From Bacillota bacterium (GTDB lineage Bacteria; Bacillota; Negativicutes; Veillonellales; Negativicoccaceae): a stretch of DNA of 5,690 bases. The stretch spans positions 1 to 5,690 of the forward strand of contig JAEZZT010000056.1 in assembly GCA_023418435.1 (NCBI GenBank), given 5' to 3'. The notes under the pieces are model-generated. The model had not been told where the DNA came from, did not search any database, and worked only from the letters and a program-made list of their open reading frames with translations. Within the stretch, counting starts at the first letter, position 1, and every line of letters begins with the position of its first letter. A program made the position numbers and the translations under genes. Below are positions 5,234 through 5,690 of the stretch, in pieces.

Positions 5234-5490
5234 TTGAAATAGGAAGAACACCCACCAAGGAAGAAGTGGAGTCTTTGTTGCAAAATTTATGGGAACGGGC
5301 TCAAGGCGATGCGGAAGAATATATTGAGATGAAAGAAAAATCTCCTCATCCAGAGCAAAGAGATCTTTTTAAATGTGGGGTTGCTGAAACGCATACATAT
5401 ATTTTGGAAGGTATCGCGCAATGGGCAGAAATTAACGACATTCCTATTAATATAGATCTAGAAGAATGGGCGAGAAAAAATCTAATTTAA
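5230..5490 (+). CDS. Small acidic protein, cassette gene 2, copy B (unknown function)
   Basis: This 86-residue protein has about 19 D/E against 9 K/R, the opposite charge of its upstream partner. It starts at the ATG of the ATGA overlap, with AAAGGAG at 5212-5218 inside the end of gene 1. It appears soluble and largely helical: GRTPTKEEVESLLQNLWERA at the N-terminus, a proline-containing variable linker at about 38-47, and the conserved THTYILEGIAQWAEINDIP segment followed by DLEEWARKN. About 71% of residues match the copy A protein, with one residue inserted in the variable linker. No named family is recognised. The charge pairing and coupling are compatible with a two-protein complex; the function is not shown by the sequence. 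Confidence 0.78.
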   Translation: MIEIGRTPTKEEVESLLQNLWERAQGDAEEYIEMKEKSPHPEQRDLFKCGVAETHTYILEGIAQWAEINDIPINIDLEEWARKNLI

Positions 5491-5505
5491 AGGGGATTAG
5501 AACTC

Positions 5506-5690
5506 GTGAAAAAAGAAATATGTACCAATAATTTTGGCAGATTTTTTCCAGAATATGCTGGAAAAAATGGTACGCCTTTGCTCAAGAAGAAGATACCTAA
5601 TTATATTCCTACCAAGTGGATCGGATTTCATGAAGTGAATAGTTTTAAAGGAGATTGCACGCAAACCGGCGTGCATTTCTTTTTGGACGA
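5506..5690 (+). CDS. DUF4417-like protein, N-terminal part only, cassette gene 3, copy B
   Basis: GTG 5506 opens a frame with no stop to the window edge (61 complete codons). AGGGG at 5491-5495 lies 10 bases upstream, and the gene begins 15 bases after the gene-2 stop, so it belongs to the same operon. The sequence reads NNFGRFFPEYAG, PLLKKKIPNYIPTKWIGFHE, then TGVHFFLDD at the edge. The pattern of IP-x-x-IP, an aromatic/FHE turn, and then VHFF-x-DD fits the N-terminal part of DUF4417 as I remember it, a family of about 200 residues found in bacteria and phages and without an established function. The copy A homologue matches closely once its frameshift is removed, which supports a true coding region. 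The DUF assignment needs the missing C-terminal part to be certain. Confidence 0.65.
   Translation, partial: MKKEICTNNFGRFFPEYAGKNGTPLLKKKIPNYIPTKWIGFHEVNSFKGDCTQTGVHFFLD
5656..5684 (+). terminator. Terminator-like hairpin within cassette gene 3, copy B
   Basis: TGCACGC (5656-5662) pairs with GCGTGCA (5669-5675) around AAACCG, followed by TTTCTTTT. It is identical in shape to the copy A structure, with one loop base changed. It lies in codons of the apparently conserved GVHFFLDD motif, so it may be a coding coincidence or a point of partial attenuation. Confidence 0.4.

Larger units (their letters stand above)
4894..5685 (+). repeat. Direct repeat copy B: intact-looking three-gene cassette
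   Basis: This is the partner of the repeat at 3899-4679, in the same orientation. It begins immediately after the tRNA-Trp CCA end with the same 22-bp border (atgggtagttttta and onward). It carries the intact basic gene, the acidic gene and the start of the DUF4417-like gene. The match to copy A ends at 5685, five bases before the window edge. Arginine codons are mainly AGA, AGG and CGA, unlike leuS, which fits a horizontally acquired segment. Confidence 0.9.

Noticed and set aside
4870..5283. Minus-strand open frame of 137 codons across the tRNA and cassette gene 1
   Set aside because: It overlaps the tRNA and gene 1 in antisense, has no ribosome site of note, and reads as low-complexity F/L/S-rich sequence.
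3899..5690. CRISPR array or short tandem repeat array
   Set aside because: There are only two long, gene-bearing repeat copies; no short regularly spaced repeats occur.

Overview
The window suggests a low-to-mid-GC Firmicute, most likely one of the Negativicutes (Veillonella/Dialister/Megasphaera type). This rests on the style of the LeuS and CoaD proteins, the strong Shine-Dalgarno sites, the sigma-A-type promoter, and the order rsmD, coaD, then a small DivIVA/SepIVA-like coiled-coil gene. The genus is inference; no 16S or other marker is present.

Positions 1-3890 are ordinary core genome, all on the + strand. The first transcription unit holds the 3' half of rsmD (16S rRNA guanine-N2 methyltransferase), coaD (coenzyme A biosynthesis) and a 156-residue coiled-coil protein that resembles actinobacterial SepIVA. 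It closes with a clear intrinsic terminator. A textbook promoter (TTGACG-17-TATAAT) then drives leuS (leucyl-tRNA synthetase), which ends at a second strong terminator.

Positions 3891-5690 are accessory. A three-gene cassette occurs twice in direct orientation, about 1 kb apart, with a tRNA-Trp(CCA) gene between the copies. Cassette order is: a small, very basic protein starting MGGRGS; a small acidic protein whose ATG overlaps the first gene's stop (ATGA); and a protein whose N-terminus looks like DUF4417. Copy B (4894 to the window end) looks intact as far as it can be seen; its third gene runs off the window. Copy A (3899-4679) is decayed. Its first gene lost the ATG (now ATA) and has a TAG at codon 12. 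Its third gene has a +1 frameshift in an A6 run and is cut off early. Only the acidic middle gene stays fully open.

The two copies are mosaic. Blocks of about 107, 50 and 69 bp are nearly identical and are separated by clearly diverged stretches, which points to recombination or gene conversion at conserved anchors. Arginine codons in the cassette are mostly AGA/AGG/CGA, whereas leuS uses mainly CGT/CGC, consistent with foreign origin. The coupled basic/acidic pair, and the survival of only the acidic gene in the broken copy, make a toxin/antitoxin-like or effector/immunity-like role a fair hypothesis, but nothing in the sequence proves a function.
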